A stretch of DNA of 30,183 nucleotides from JAWKTT01 sp041398965 (GTDB lineage Bacteria; Planctomycetota; Planctomycetia; Planctomycetales; Planctomycetaceae), in the NCBI GenBank assembly GCA_041398965.1, contig JAWKTT010000050.1, positions 1 through 30,183 of the forward strand, given 5' to 3'. A model generated the notes under the pieces. It ran no database searches and was not told where the DNA came from. It saw only the letters and a program-made list of their open reading frames with translations. Of this stretch, positions 8,637-15,646 are shown in pieces. Position 1 is the stretch's first letter; each line of letters opens with the position of its first letter. Made by a program: the position numbers and the translations under genes.

Positions 8637-8976
8637 ACACTGGGACCCGAAGTACATTTCCCTCCGTGTGGAGTGGCCGTTTGAAGTCTATTTTCGGACA
8701 CGCGAGGTCGACTTGTTCATTGTCCTCTCATGTCTGGCATGTGCGGCGGGAACGCTCGACGTGCTGCTGACCTCTCGGCATGTCGTGCTATCGTCGAAGA
8801 ACACTCTCGCCCTGCGTCGCACACTGCCACGATGGTACGGTGGCGAACTCGAAGGGGCTGATGGCCGCGAAGTCGAAGAGATGATTGCTCGTGCGGGAGA
8901 GGAACTGTTCGGACTCGGCTGGAGACAAACTCTGAGAAGCTGGATGCCTCGCCTCAATCCAGGAGAAACACGATGA
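8596..8976 (+). CDS. Small hypothetical protein coupled to rep and xis
   Basis: A 126-residue protein that I do not recognise. The N-terminus is very basic (MMKNKKKQ); a hydrophobic patch LFIVLSCLACAAGTLDVLL lies near residues 40-58, followed by a charged C-terminal half. The ATG at 8596 is preceded by AAAGGA at a good distance and lies inside the end of rep; an ATG at 8599 follows directly. Its stop overlaps the next start (ATGA at 8973), so rep, this gene and the HTH gene look translationally coupled. The overlap supports a real gene of the module; no role can be read from the sequence. Confidence 0.7.
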   Translation: MMKNKKKQTPENREHWDPKYISLRVEWPFEVYFRTREVDLFIVLSCLACAAGTLDVLLTSRHVVLSSKNTLALRRTLPRWYGGELEGADGREVEEMIARAGEELFGLGWRQTLRSWMPRLNPGETR

Positions 8977-9200
8977 GTGCGCACTCGATTGGGTTGATTC
9001 GCGCGGATGAAGCGTACAGCAAACAACTCGTCATGAAGCTGCTTGGAATTTCCCAGAAGTTCTGGGATAAGATGCTCGACGAGGGACTCCCTTTTACTTC
9101 GGTCGGTCACACGCGTTGGGTGACCGGGGAGCACCTCATTCAGCATCTCACTCGGAAAGCAGAGAGGAAACGCAATGAACCATCACCCTCATTGCCTTGA
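8973..9200 (+). CDS. Excisionase-like helix-turn-helix protein
   Basis: A 75-residue protein with the size and pattern of excisionase/AlpA-type winged helix proteins. A helix-turn-helix (about 19-36, VMKLLGISQKFWDKMLDE) is followed by a G-H-T-R-W wing and VTGEHLIQHL, close to the usual HTH-then-specificity-residue layout. Such proteins bend att DNA and steer the integrase toward excision, or regulate it. It overlaps the preceding gene by 4 bp and ends 12 bp before the integrase, so it is in the same operon. The assignment rests on motif shape and on its place next to the integrase. Confidence 0.65.
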   Translation: MSAHSIGLIRADEAYSKQLVMKLLGISQKFWDKMLDEGLPFTSVGHTRWVTGEHLIQHLTRKAERKRNEPSPSLP

Positions 9201-9212
9201 AAGGAGGTTGCC

Positions 9213-10625
9213 ATGCCGCGAAGGCCCGAGATTGGCAACATTCAACTCTATCCTCTCCGCCCGCTCACGCAGCGGGACAAGAATGGTTTTGTCCTCAAGT
9301 TCTACTGTCCGATTCACCAGACTCGAATCAGGAAGAACTGCGGGACACGTGACCGGCGAGAAGCTCGACGCATTCAACGGGAATGCCGGGAGCGTCTGCT
9401 CAATGGTGAGTACATCGCCTCTGGCGGTGCGATCACCGCGAACCACTCGCCGACGATCCTGCCTCCGCCCCGCACCATCCCCGCAGCTCCTCAAGCTGAT
9501 GGGATGTCGTGGCAGGAAGCGTACGATCGATATCGAGAACAGCGTTCCACGCGTGTCCGGGAGAACTCTCTCGTCCATGCGTTGTCGCGACTCGGCATCG
9601 CTGAGAAGATTCTCGAAGGGTATCGACAAGACCTCGGACTTCCCGAGGGTCTCGCCGTGACCAACGTGATGACTCTCGACGGACTGGAGTACCTGCAGGA
9701 ACGTCTCGTCGCTGGTGATGAAGCTCGGTATGACACTCGGTCTCCGAACACCGTCAACAGCATGATGGGAGCGGTGATGGCGTTTGTCCGGTTCTGCCAC
9801 AAGCGGGGCTGGATACCGTCAGTGCCACCTGTCGAGAAACTCGATGTCGATGATGTCATGAAAGGACGCCCGATCACCGGGGAGGAATTCGAGCGGATGC
9901 TCGAAACCACTCCGAAGGTGGTCGGAGAAGAGGCCGCCGAGTCGTGGCAGTTCGCTCTCCGAATTTTGTGGGAGAGTGGCTTCCGGATCGGTGACCTGAT
10001 GGACTTCACTTGGGACGATCCCCGGCACATCCATCCGGTCTGGCCACAACGGTCGGGGGATCATCCGACACTGGTGATCCCCTCGTCACAGAAGAACGGA
10101 CGACTTCAGGAGATTCCCATGCTTCCGGGACTGCGAACGCTGCTTGATGAAGTGCCGTCGCGTGAACGGGTCGGCTGGGTCTCTGATCCTCGTCCGATTC
10201 AACGGGGTGAGACTCGCCCCGGTATGCGATCTCATGGACGCATGACGAAGGAACGAGTCGGTCGTGTCATTGCGATGATCGGGAAGGAATCCCGCATCGT
10301 CGTTCGTCCCGCTGATGATCGAACCGGCCAGCGCGAAAAGTTCGCCAGTGCCCATGATCTGCGTCGGGGTTGTGCGCTGCGTCTGATCAACGCCGGCATC
10401 AGTGCCGAGACGCTCCGCATCCTGCTCCGACACAGCACCTTCGCGACAACGGAGAAGTTCTACGGAGCCATTCGCTCCGCCCAATCCGCCGCTGCCGAAG
10501 TCTATTCAACACTCTCAACCGAAAACCCCTCTTTCGTGGGGGGATTCACGGGGGGAAACGTGAATTCGCCCCCTCTCACCGAGGAGCAGATTTCCGTCTT
10601 AAAGTCTTTGCTCAATTCACTTTGA
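9213..10625 (+). CDS. int: Tyrosine recombinase / site-specific integrase
   Basis: A 470-residue phage-type integrase. The N-terminal arm-binding-like domain has the CGTRDRREARR pattern (43-53), a SAM-like core-binding domain covers about 97-200, and the catalytic domain covers about 220-425. The catalytic set is complete: R258 (SGFRIGDL), K294 (SQKNGR), H381 and R384 (HDLRRG), H407 (LRHSTF) and the nucleophile Y417 (EKFYG). A strong AAGGAGG Shine-Dalgarno at 9201-9207 fixes the ATG at 9213. The stop is 6 bp from the tRNA-Arg 3' end, so gene and attachment site are joined, as usual for tRNA-targeting elements. It should drive integration into, and excision from, the tRNA-Arg(CCT) gene. Confidence 0.95.
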   Translation: MPRRPEIGNIQLYPLRPLTQRDKNGFVLKFYCPIHQTRIRKNCGTRDRREARRIQRECRERLLNGEYIASGGAITANHSPTILPPPRTIPAAPQADGMSWQEAYDRYREQRSTRVRENSLVHALSRLGIAEKILEGYRQDLGLPEGLAVTNVMTLDGLEYLQERLVAGDEARYDTRSPNTVNSMMGAVMAFVRFCHKRGWIPSVPPVEKLDVDDVMKGRPITGEEFERMLETTPKVVGEEAAESWQFALRILWESGFRIGDLMDFTWDDPRHIHPVWPQRSGDHPTLVIPSSQKNGRLQEIPMLPGLRTLLDEVPSRERVGWVSDPRPIQRGETRPGMRSHGRMTKERVGRVIAMIGKESRIVVRPADDRTGQREKFASAHDLRRGCALRLINAGISAETLRILLRHSTFATTEKFYGAIRSAQSAAAEVYSTLSTENPSFVGGFTGGNVNSPPLTEEQISVLKSLLNSL

Positions 10626-10627
10626 GC

Positions 10628-10672
10628 GAGTACCCCCGGCGGGATTCGAACCCACGACCTTCGGTTTAGGAA
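10628..10672 (-). repeat. Right attachment-site repeat within tRNA-Arg
   Basis: This copy overlaps the 3' half of the intact tRNA-Arg gene, from the 5' edge of the anticodon loop to 3 bp past the discriminator base. It pairs with 162-206. Strand exchange most likely takes place in the identical stretch next to the anticodon loop (10653-10672), since beyond 10672 the two sites diverge at once. Confidence 0.88.
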
Positions 10673-10704
10673 ACCGATGCTCTATCCAGCTGAGCTACGG
10701 GAGC
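10631..10704 (-). tRNA. tRNA-Arg (anticodon CCT)
   Basis: A 74-nt cloverleaf reads 5' to 3' on the minus strand from 10704. The acceptor stem GCTCCCG pairs with CGGGGGT (two G-U pairs). The D stem is GCTC/GAGC, the anticodon stem TCGGT/ACCGA encloses loop TTCCTAA (anticodon CCT), the T stem GTGGG/CCCGC encloses TTCGAAT, and the discriminator base is A. No CCA is encoded. It decodes AGG. It is the integration target of the element to its left, and its 3' half is shared with the left att repeat. Confidence 0.95.
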
Positions 10705-10866
10705 AAGTTGTTTTTAAGAAACGGGTTATTGCCTTTCATGGACAGCCTCCGAAAATGCCTCTGACACCCGTTGTGACACCTGCTCGGTTCGGAGGATCAT
10801 CTCAATCTCGGATCATAGCAAAAAACGAGTGCTTCAGAAACCAGCAAGTCCTTACCGAGCAGGTCA

Positions 10867-10893
10867 GGGTGCATCCGTTAGATGGTGGTCGTG
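10867..10893 (+). repeat. Left terminal inverted repeat of the IS
   Basis: Begins GGGTGCATCCGTTAG and is inverted at 11837-11863 with three mismatches over 27 bp. It lies about 80 bp before the transposase start. Confidence 0.85.
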
Positions 10894-10974
10894 GGAGGGA
10901 GAAGTTGGGTAGCCTGATTGGTGAATGTGTCATTGACAGAGGCTTGGAGCTTTTTAGACCCAAGGAGGGTACTC

Positions 10975-11841
10975 ATGAATGTTCAGATTATCGTGAAGGT
11001 GGATGGTCGGGAAGTTGCAGATTTTCAGGAGGAGTGCTCGACATTGGAGGCGTTGGAGTTCGTGCGACACACTGAGAAGCTCAAGGACCGGGTGGGCCGA
11101 GTTGTGCTCGAAGTCGGCTTTCAGAAGTGTGCGGACCAGTTGCGGCATCCGTGTTGCTGTGGTCGTCCGATGCGGAATCACGGTCGGCGAGTCGTGACGG
11201 TCACCACGCAAAGTGGTCCGGTCGCGTACGAACGAACGCGTTATCGCTGCCGCAGCTGCGGAGCCTGGCAGACACCGGTGGATGCCCTAATTTTTTGCGG
11301 CAAGCATCGCATCACGCGTCTGTTGGCTCGAAACATTTGCCAACTGGCGACGCTCGAACATTTCACGCGACTCGAGCAATTAGTGGCTGATCAGCACGGT
11401 GTGAACATCAGTCATGATCCGATGCTGAATCTCGTCCATGATGTCGGGGAGGCTGCCGACGCGAAGCGACTGGCTGATGTCGAGCACTGGACGGAGCAAG
11501 CCCTGGCCTGCCTCCGCGAATCCGGCGGCGAAGGGCTCCTGAACTGGATGTGGGATGAAGTGAAACGCCATCGCGGCGGTCCCCGTGAGACCCTCCAAAA
11601 GCTCATCAACTCTGTGCAACCCAAACTCGATCGGACCGAGTATCCTGCCTACCGAGATCAAGGCTGGCAAATTGGAACCGGGATGATTGAGTCGACCGCG
11701 AAGCAACTCGTCGGCCTGAGACTGAAAGACCCCGGCATGCACTGGTCGATCCAGCGAGCCACCGCCATGACCGCTCTCCGCGCCCAAGACCTCAACAACA
11801 ACTGGCACCACTTCTGGAAAAACCTCACCCTGACAACATGA
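10975..11841 (+). CDS. ISKra4-like transposase, internally deleted
   Basis: 288 residues from an ATG with a strong AAGGAGGG site (10962-10969). The N-terminal part has a zinc-ribbon pattern (CCCGRPM, then CRSCGAW). The C-terminal part carries the conserved segment GTGMIESTAKQLVGLRLKD, then a GMHWS motif and a helix ending in NNNWHHFW, matching the end of ISKra4-family transposases with the last acidic residue of the catalytic triad. The middle, which should hold the two catalytic aspartates of the DDE fold, is compressed to a few dozen residues around 140-180. An in-frame deletion is the simplest reading. It is therefore probably inactive, though it might still bind the IS ends. The stop lies just before the right inverted repeat. 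Confidence 0.8.
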   Translation: MNVQIIVKVDGREVADFQEECSTLEALEFVRHTEKLKDRVGRVVLEVGFQKCADQLRHPCCCGRPMRNHGRRVVTVTTQSGPVAYERTRYRCRSCGAWQTPVDALIFCGKHRITRLLARNICQLATLEHFTRLEQLVADQHGVNISHDPMLNLVHDVGEAADAKRLADVEHWTEQALACLRESGGEGLLNWMWDEVKRHRGGPRETLQKLINSVQPKLDRTEYPAYRDQGWQIGTGMIESTAKQLVGLRLKDPGMHWSIQRATAMTALRAQDLNNNWHHFWKNLTLTT

Positions 11842-11863
11842 CCACCAACTAACGGACGCACCC
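11837..11863 (-). repeat. Right terminal inverted repeat of the IS
   Basis: The complement of this segment begins GGGTGCGTCCGTTAG and matches the left repeat at 24 of 27 positions. It overlaps the last codons of the transposase gene and ends 45 bp past the stop of the LVIVD gene. Confidence 0.85.
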
Positions 11864-11908
11864 ATTGGCTTTGGGGGATTGCCGTTGGGGCGCTGCAGAA
11901 GTGAACTC

Positions 11909-13078
11909 TCATCGATCCACCGCAACGATGCCCGACCATGTTCCGCGGAAGGGAATCAGCGAGGTGATGTACGTCAAGTAAACCTGATCCTTTCCAAGCC
12001 ACACTCCCCATGTCCCCCGGCCATTTTTTGGTTCACCGACGCGAGCGGCCAGTTGCGGACGCTTCGGAGTCGAGACATCGACGACGAGCAGTTCTGCATC
12101 ACCAGCTGAAAGATAAACCTGTTTCTTGCCTGGGTCGAATGCAATCTGATTCACATGACCGGGAGAGTTGAACCAATTGTTGCGGTTTGTCTCTGCGGCG
12201 AACGGGTTCCACCATCCCAGAGATCGCACATTTCTCGCGTCTCGGACATCGAGAATCTCGATTCCAGCGTAGTCCACCGCCACATAAGCAACCTTCCCTT
12301 CGACGTAGAGATTGTTGTATGCCTGCTGCTTTTGTCCCATGCCAGGATTGATGTACCGCCCGACCTCTTGCGGCTTGCGTGGGTCTTTCAAGTCGATGAT
12401 CCGTAAGCCCCCGGCATCGTAGGCCAGGTAGAGGGTTTCTCCGGAGAGCTGCATGCCTCGAGCATTCGGATGTTGTATCCGATTCGGCGCCTGACGCGGA
12501 AAATTGACATCGGGCTGATAGCTCGTGAGCAACTCGATGCGATCGCGATTGCGTATGTTGAACACGAGCATACCTCGCGACATCGCCCCGAGACAGGCAA
12601 TCTCAGCATTCGCCACAACAATCGCCGCCCCCTGCATCAGGTCAGGCGACTTCCACACCGTGCGCACCGTTGGCTTCGCGGGATTCGAGATATTGACAAT
12701 CGCCAAGCCGGCGTGCGCACCCTTCGACGAAAAGAAGTCACCCAAGGCGAGAAGCAGATCATCACCCTGCTGGGTCAAGTGCATTGCATCAAGCCCGCCC
12801 AACTCCGACACTGGAACCCTGGCAACTTCCTCGGGCGCCAGCCCTCTTCCTGTGTTTCTGAGGACCAGCAGTCCCCCCTGCTTCAGTGCGACATACAGAA
12901 ACGGTTTGCCGCGACTGTCTTCCAGAATCGACTGCGGAAGCTCCCCCGGAATGGCCCACTCCCAAGCTGGCTTCAAAATCTTTTCACCTGCATCGACGAG
13001 TCGATCACACCGCAACGTCCCCACGAATACACCCAGAAGACACCCAAATTTGACGAGTCCTGCTGCGATTGAGTTCAT
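11909..13078 (-). CDS. Secreted LVIVD-repeat beta-propeller protein
   Basis: 389 residues. A signal-peptide-like N-terminus (hydrophobic core about 10-22) precedes a chain of LVIVD-type repeats in which a short beta blade ends in I-x-D-[IV]-x-[DN]-P-x-x-P: LAIVNISNPAKP, LRIIDLKDPRKP, IEILDVRDARN, LLVVDVSTPKRP. Such proteins form extracytoplasmic propellers of unknown substrate, often surface proteins. The ATG at 13078 is preceded by AGGAG at 7 nt spacing, which favours it over the TTG immediately before it. It stands alone, with an IS just beyond its 3' end and a long repeat-rich upstream region. Confidence 0.85.
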   Translation of the reverse strand: MNSIAAGLVKFGCLLGVFVGTLRCDRLVDAGEKILKPAWEWAIPGELPQSILEDSRGKPFLYVALKQGGLLVLRNTGRGLAPEEVARVPVSELGGLDAMHLTQQGDDLLLALGDFFSSKGAHAGLAIVNISNPAKPTVRTVWKSPDLMQGAAIVVANAEIACLGAMSRGMLVFNIRNRDRIELLTSYQPDVNFPRQAPNRIQHPNARGMQLSGETLYLAYDAGGLRIIDLKDPRKPQEVGRYINPGMGQKQQAYNNLYVEGKVAYVAVDYAGIEILDVRDARNVRSLGWWNPFAAETNRNNWFNSPGHVNQIAFDPGKKQVYLSAGDAELLVVDVSTPKRPQLAARVGEPKNGRGTWGVWLGKDQVYLTYITSLIPFRGTWSGIVAVDR

Positions 13079-13848
13079 CAAGAAACTCCTGTTCGAGATA
13101 GTCGCGGTCGATTGAGCCGATCTTTCCTCCGGGGCCGTTCTGGGGTCATTGCCCAGTTAGGTTCGACGCGTCAAATAAGAACATCGACTTGCGTGTATTA
13201 CCTCGACAAGCCGGAGAGGGTTTCAGCTCCTGCCTGACTTCCTTGTGGCTGTTGCCTCGATATGCCGATTCTGCCCGATAAATTTTCATGCAAAGCCCAT
13301 GCAATCGATCGCCACCACAAGCGACGCCATGTGAGAACCTGACCGGATTCACTGTAAGTCATATCCTGAAAAACTCAAAGGTGACCGAAAACGGTCAGTC
13401 GATGTCTGGTGCCGTCGCCAATTGGGGGTTGCTCATCTGTTCACCGCGAACAAGTTTGGCAGGTGACGTGGCGATGTTGGCAAAACAGCAGGGGCAACGC
13501 CCCGGAACATTGTCTAGCCCAGTCCAGCGGACTGGGGGATCGGCCCAAGATTGTCTGTCGAGGGCTGAAGGCCCGGCCCGTTGGCAAGATTCTGGGGCCA
13601 CTGGCCGGGCCTTCAGCCCTCTCGCGTGAACTCCTGCCTTCAGTCCTAGGCCGATGGCCTAGGCTAGAAAACCTACTGGGCCGTTGGCCCGACCGTGATC
13701 CTGACTGGACAAATGAACCAACCCCAGACAGCGACTGCACCCACTAGGGGCAGAATTCTCTGGAATCGCTTGTGTCTGTCGCTTGTGTCTGCAAGAATGA
13801 TCGGCTTCTGAGGTTTTCTGGCAATGGATCGTTTGCGAAAGAGAAGTC
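13079..13848. other. Repeat-rich intergenic region upstream of rpmA
   Basis: 770 bp without a supported gene; short open frames here are not protein-like and cross palindromes. The left part holds the upstream region of the LVIVD gene. A small perfect hairpin TGACCG-AAAA-CGGTCA lies at 13382-13397. The right part (13491-13690) is a cluster of palindromes. The promoter of rpmA should lie after 13690, but no clear -35/-10 pair stands out. The usual partner rplU is not here. Confidence 0.6.
13491..13690. repeat. Cluster of palindromic repeats
   Basis: Five inverted repeats fall in 200 bp. Four have 3-nt centres: 13491-13503 (GGGGC-AAC-GCCCC), 13518-13536 (CCCAGTCC-AGC-GGACTGGG), 13645-13663 (CCTAGGCC-GAT-GGCCTAGG) and 13678-13690 (GGGCC-GTT-GGCCC). 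The fifth is larger: a perfect 19-bp arm at 13560-13578 pairs with 13603-13621 around a 24-nt loop. They look like REP/BIME-type intergenic elements rather than one terminator, because no T tract follows them. The arms differ but the layout is shared. Confidence 0.8.
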
Positions 13849-14172
13849 ATGGCACATAAGAAGGGGCAGGGTTCGACACGGAACGGACGCGATTCGAACG
13901 CCCAAAATCGGGGTGTGAAGAAGTTTGGTGGCGAGCTGGTGGTGCCGGGGAATATCCTCGTCCGTCAGTGCGGCACGAAGTGGCATCCCGGTCGTAACGT
14001 CGGCATGGGGAACGACTTCACGTTGTTCTCGCTGATCGAAGGACGGGTTATTTTCGATGCCAAGGGACGCCGTATTAACGTGCTTCCCCCCGGCATGGAA
14101 CTCCCCAAGCGACGGTGCGAATCGGACGCAGAGAAAAAAGCGGCTGCAGCCGAAGCGGCCAGCAAGAACTGA
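13849..14172 (+). CDS. rpmA: 50S ribosomal protein bL27
   Basis: 107 residues with the full bL27 pattern: AHKKGQGSTRNGRDSNAQNRGVKK at the N-terminus, GNILVRQCGTKWHPGRNVG in the middle and TLFSLIEGRVIF after it. It sits near the peptidyl-transferase centre, where the N-terminal tail helps stabilise tRNA. The tail begins directly at M-A-H-K, without the cleavable extension seen in Firmicutes. The C-terminus carries an extra alanine/lysine-rich tail. The usual upstream partner rplU (bL21) is missing from the window; the preceding 770 bp contain only repeats. Confidence 0.97.
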   Translation: MAHKKGQGSTRNGRDSNAQNRGVKKFGGELVVPGNILVRQCGTKWHPGRNVGMGNDFTLFSLIEGRVIFDAKGRRINVLPPGMELPKRRCESDAEKKAAAAEAASKN

Positions 14173-14234
14173 CGCGAAGTCTGTCAATCACGTCAGCTCG
14201 CTACGGATGGCCCAGTCTCTGGCAAGGTACATCT

Positions 14235-14269
14235 CAGGCCCGACAACCAATCCGGTTGGCTCGGGCCTG
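14235..14269 (+). terminator. Stem-loop after rpmA, possible terminator
   Basis: CAGGCCCGA (14235-14243) pairs with TCGGGCCTG (14261-14269), with an inner AACC/GGTT stem. It lies 63 bp after the rpmA stop. There is no T tract, so it may be a processing or rho-linked structure. A second 10-bp inverted repeat (14317-14326 with 14354-14363, arm AGTGCCGTCA) follows before the next gene. Confidence 0.45.
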
Positions 14270-14450
14270 TTCGCTGCGCTGACGCTGGGGGAAGCTTTAA
14301 GGGGAATTGACCACAAAGTGCCGTCACGCATCCATCGCCTTGAACCTGTTAGCTGACGGCACTGTCCTGCTCCTGAAGAGGCACAATCGCGTGGAGGTTG
14401 TGAAATTGCTGTATTCTCAAAACGTTGACCACTCGCAACGATGAGTCGCC

Positions 14451-15440
14451 GTGAACCCCAAGAGTTCCCAACCTGCTGTCGAAGCTAATCCATCAGCGAT
14501 CCATCCGCTCTGGCCCGATGCCTCGCTCATCGGTGTTGCGTTGATCTGGGGAATCAATCTCCCGCTGATGAAGATTGGTCTGGAGCAGATGGACCGGTTC
14601 ACGTTCAACGCGATTCGACTCGTCATCTCGGCTTTTGCTTTGGGGGCCTTCGCATGGTACGAGCGACGCAGGTCGACGAAACCACAAATTGGAATCCATC
14701 GCAGAGAACTGTGGACCTACTCGCTCATCGTATCGGCTCTGTATCAACTGGCGTTCTTACTTGGCGTCTCGCGGACGTCGGCAGGGAACGCGGCGTTGAT
14801 TATTGCGACGGTGCCCATGTGGACCGCGATCCTATCCCGGCTTTTTCTGGGTGAAAGGCTCCGAATGCTCGCATGGGGCGGACTGTTGATCGCACTGATC
14901 GGCACAATCACCGTTGCGCTGCAAACTGGAGATGCGACGATTAAAGTTTCGTACCTGTTGGGGAATCTTCTGATGTTACTTGCCGCTCTATTATGGGCGG
15001 GGGGAACGGTTTATAGCCGAAAGCTGTTGCACCGCATCAGTCCAATGCAGTTGTCCTCCACTGCCGCGTTTCTGGCATTACCGGTCCACATCCTGACTGC
15101 CCTTATGGTGTTTCCGGGTGGCGAAGTGGAGTTGAGGTCGGCGAATCTGTGGTTGATCTTGTTCTACTCGGGGGTATTGTCGACTGGACTCGCCTTGCCG
15201 ATGTGGAACTTTGGCGTTCGGCAAGCCGGGTCTGCGCATGCAGCGATCATTCAGAACATGGTTCCTCTTGTGGCGATTATCGCGGCATGGGCGATTCGGG
15301 GAGAAGTCATCACGGGGCCGCAGATTGTCGGCGGAATCCTGATTCTCAGCGGCATCATCACGATGCGATTCACCCGTCGGGCCGAGCCGACGCCGATTCC
15401 CCCACCAGCCCAGACGATCCGACAAGGGGATTCGCTTTAG
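14451..15440 (+). CDS. EamA/DMT-family transporter
   Basis: 329 residues with about ten hydrophobic segments arranged as two EamA repeats, the fold of drug/metabolite exporters such as RhaT and YdcZ relatives. Characteristic pieces are LIWGINLPLMKIGL near the first helix, VSRTSAGNAALI and TVPMWTAILSRLFLGERL at the end of repeat one, and a matching VPLVAIIAAW segment near the end of repeat two. It acts in the inner membrane; the substrate cannot be read. GTG at 14451 is used because no in-frame ATG lies before the first membrane segment. It is a single gene with its own spacing on both sides. Confidence 0.88.
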   Translation: MNPKSSQPAVEANPSAIHPLWPDASLIGVALIWGINLPLMKIGLEQMDRFTFNAIRLVISAFALGAFAWYERRRSTKPQIGIHRRELWTYSLIVSALYQLAFLLGVSRTSAGNAALIIATVPMWTAILSRLFLGERLRMLAWGGLLIALIGTITVALQTGDATIKVSYLLGNLLMLLAALLWAGGTVYSRKLLHRISPMQLSSTAAFLALPVHILTALMVFPGGEVELRSANLWLILFYSGVLSTGLALPMWNFGVRQAGSAHAAIIQNMVPLVAIIAAWAIRGEVITGPQIVGGILILSGIITMRFTRRAEPTPIPPPAQTIRQGDSL

Positions 15441-15646
15441 CTCAATTGGGTGTTTTCAACAGGGAACCACTCAAGGAAACTTTTTGAGGAGAGATCTTGC
15501 CGCAAGAACTTGATGGCCGGAAGGTACGATTGACAGGGGAATGTCGCTATCATGCCGTGTGAGTAATGCCCTGTTGACAGCCACTGTTCTTTTGACGGTC
15601 GGCTGTCGATGGGGAGCATTGCTTTGTCGTCCTGACACCTTTCCCC

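Larger units (their letters stand above)
162..10672. mobile_element. tRNA-Arg-integrated element with replication module and kinase cargo
   Basis: A 45-bp imperfect direct repeat (162-206 and 10628-10672, two mismatches) bounds about 10.5 kb. The right copy is the 3' half of an intact tRNA-Arg gene; the left copy is an orphan 3' half. A tyrosine integrase lies directly against the tRNA, preceded by an excisionase-like gene and a Rep_trans-like initiator, which is the classic layout of a tRNA-targeting integrative element. Cargo on the minus strand is two Ser/Thr kinases. No FtsK/TraB-like translocase, relaxase other than the Rep protein, or type IV secretion gene is visible, so self-transfer is not supported; mobilisation or replication after excision is possible. 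The boundaries follow directly from the repeat. The status as an active element is inference. Confidence 0.85.
10867..11863 (+). mobile_element. Short ISKra4-like insertion sequence with internal deletion
   Basis: About 997 bp bounded by 27-bp inverted repeats (10867-10893 and 11837-11863) that match at 24 of 27 positions and begin GGGTGC. A single transposase gene fills the interior. No convincing target duplication is seen: the flanks are GTCA and ATTG. Family members of this type are usually much longer because the transposase is around 450 residues or more, so this copy is probably a deletion derivative that could move only if a full-length relative supplies transposase. Confidence 0.8.

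Noticed and set aside
13491..13690. CRISPR-like array of repeats
   Set aside because: The palindromes differ in sequence and spacing and there is no constant direct repeat with unique spacers.
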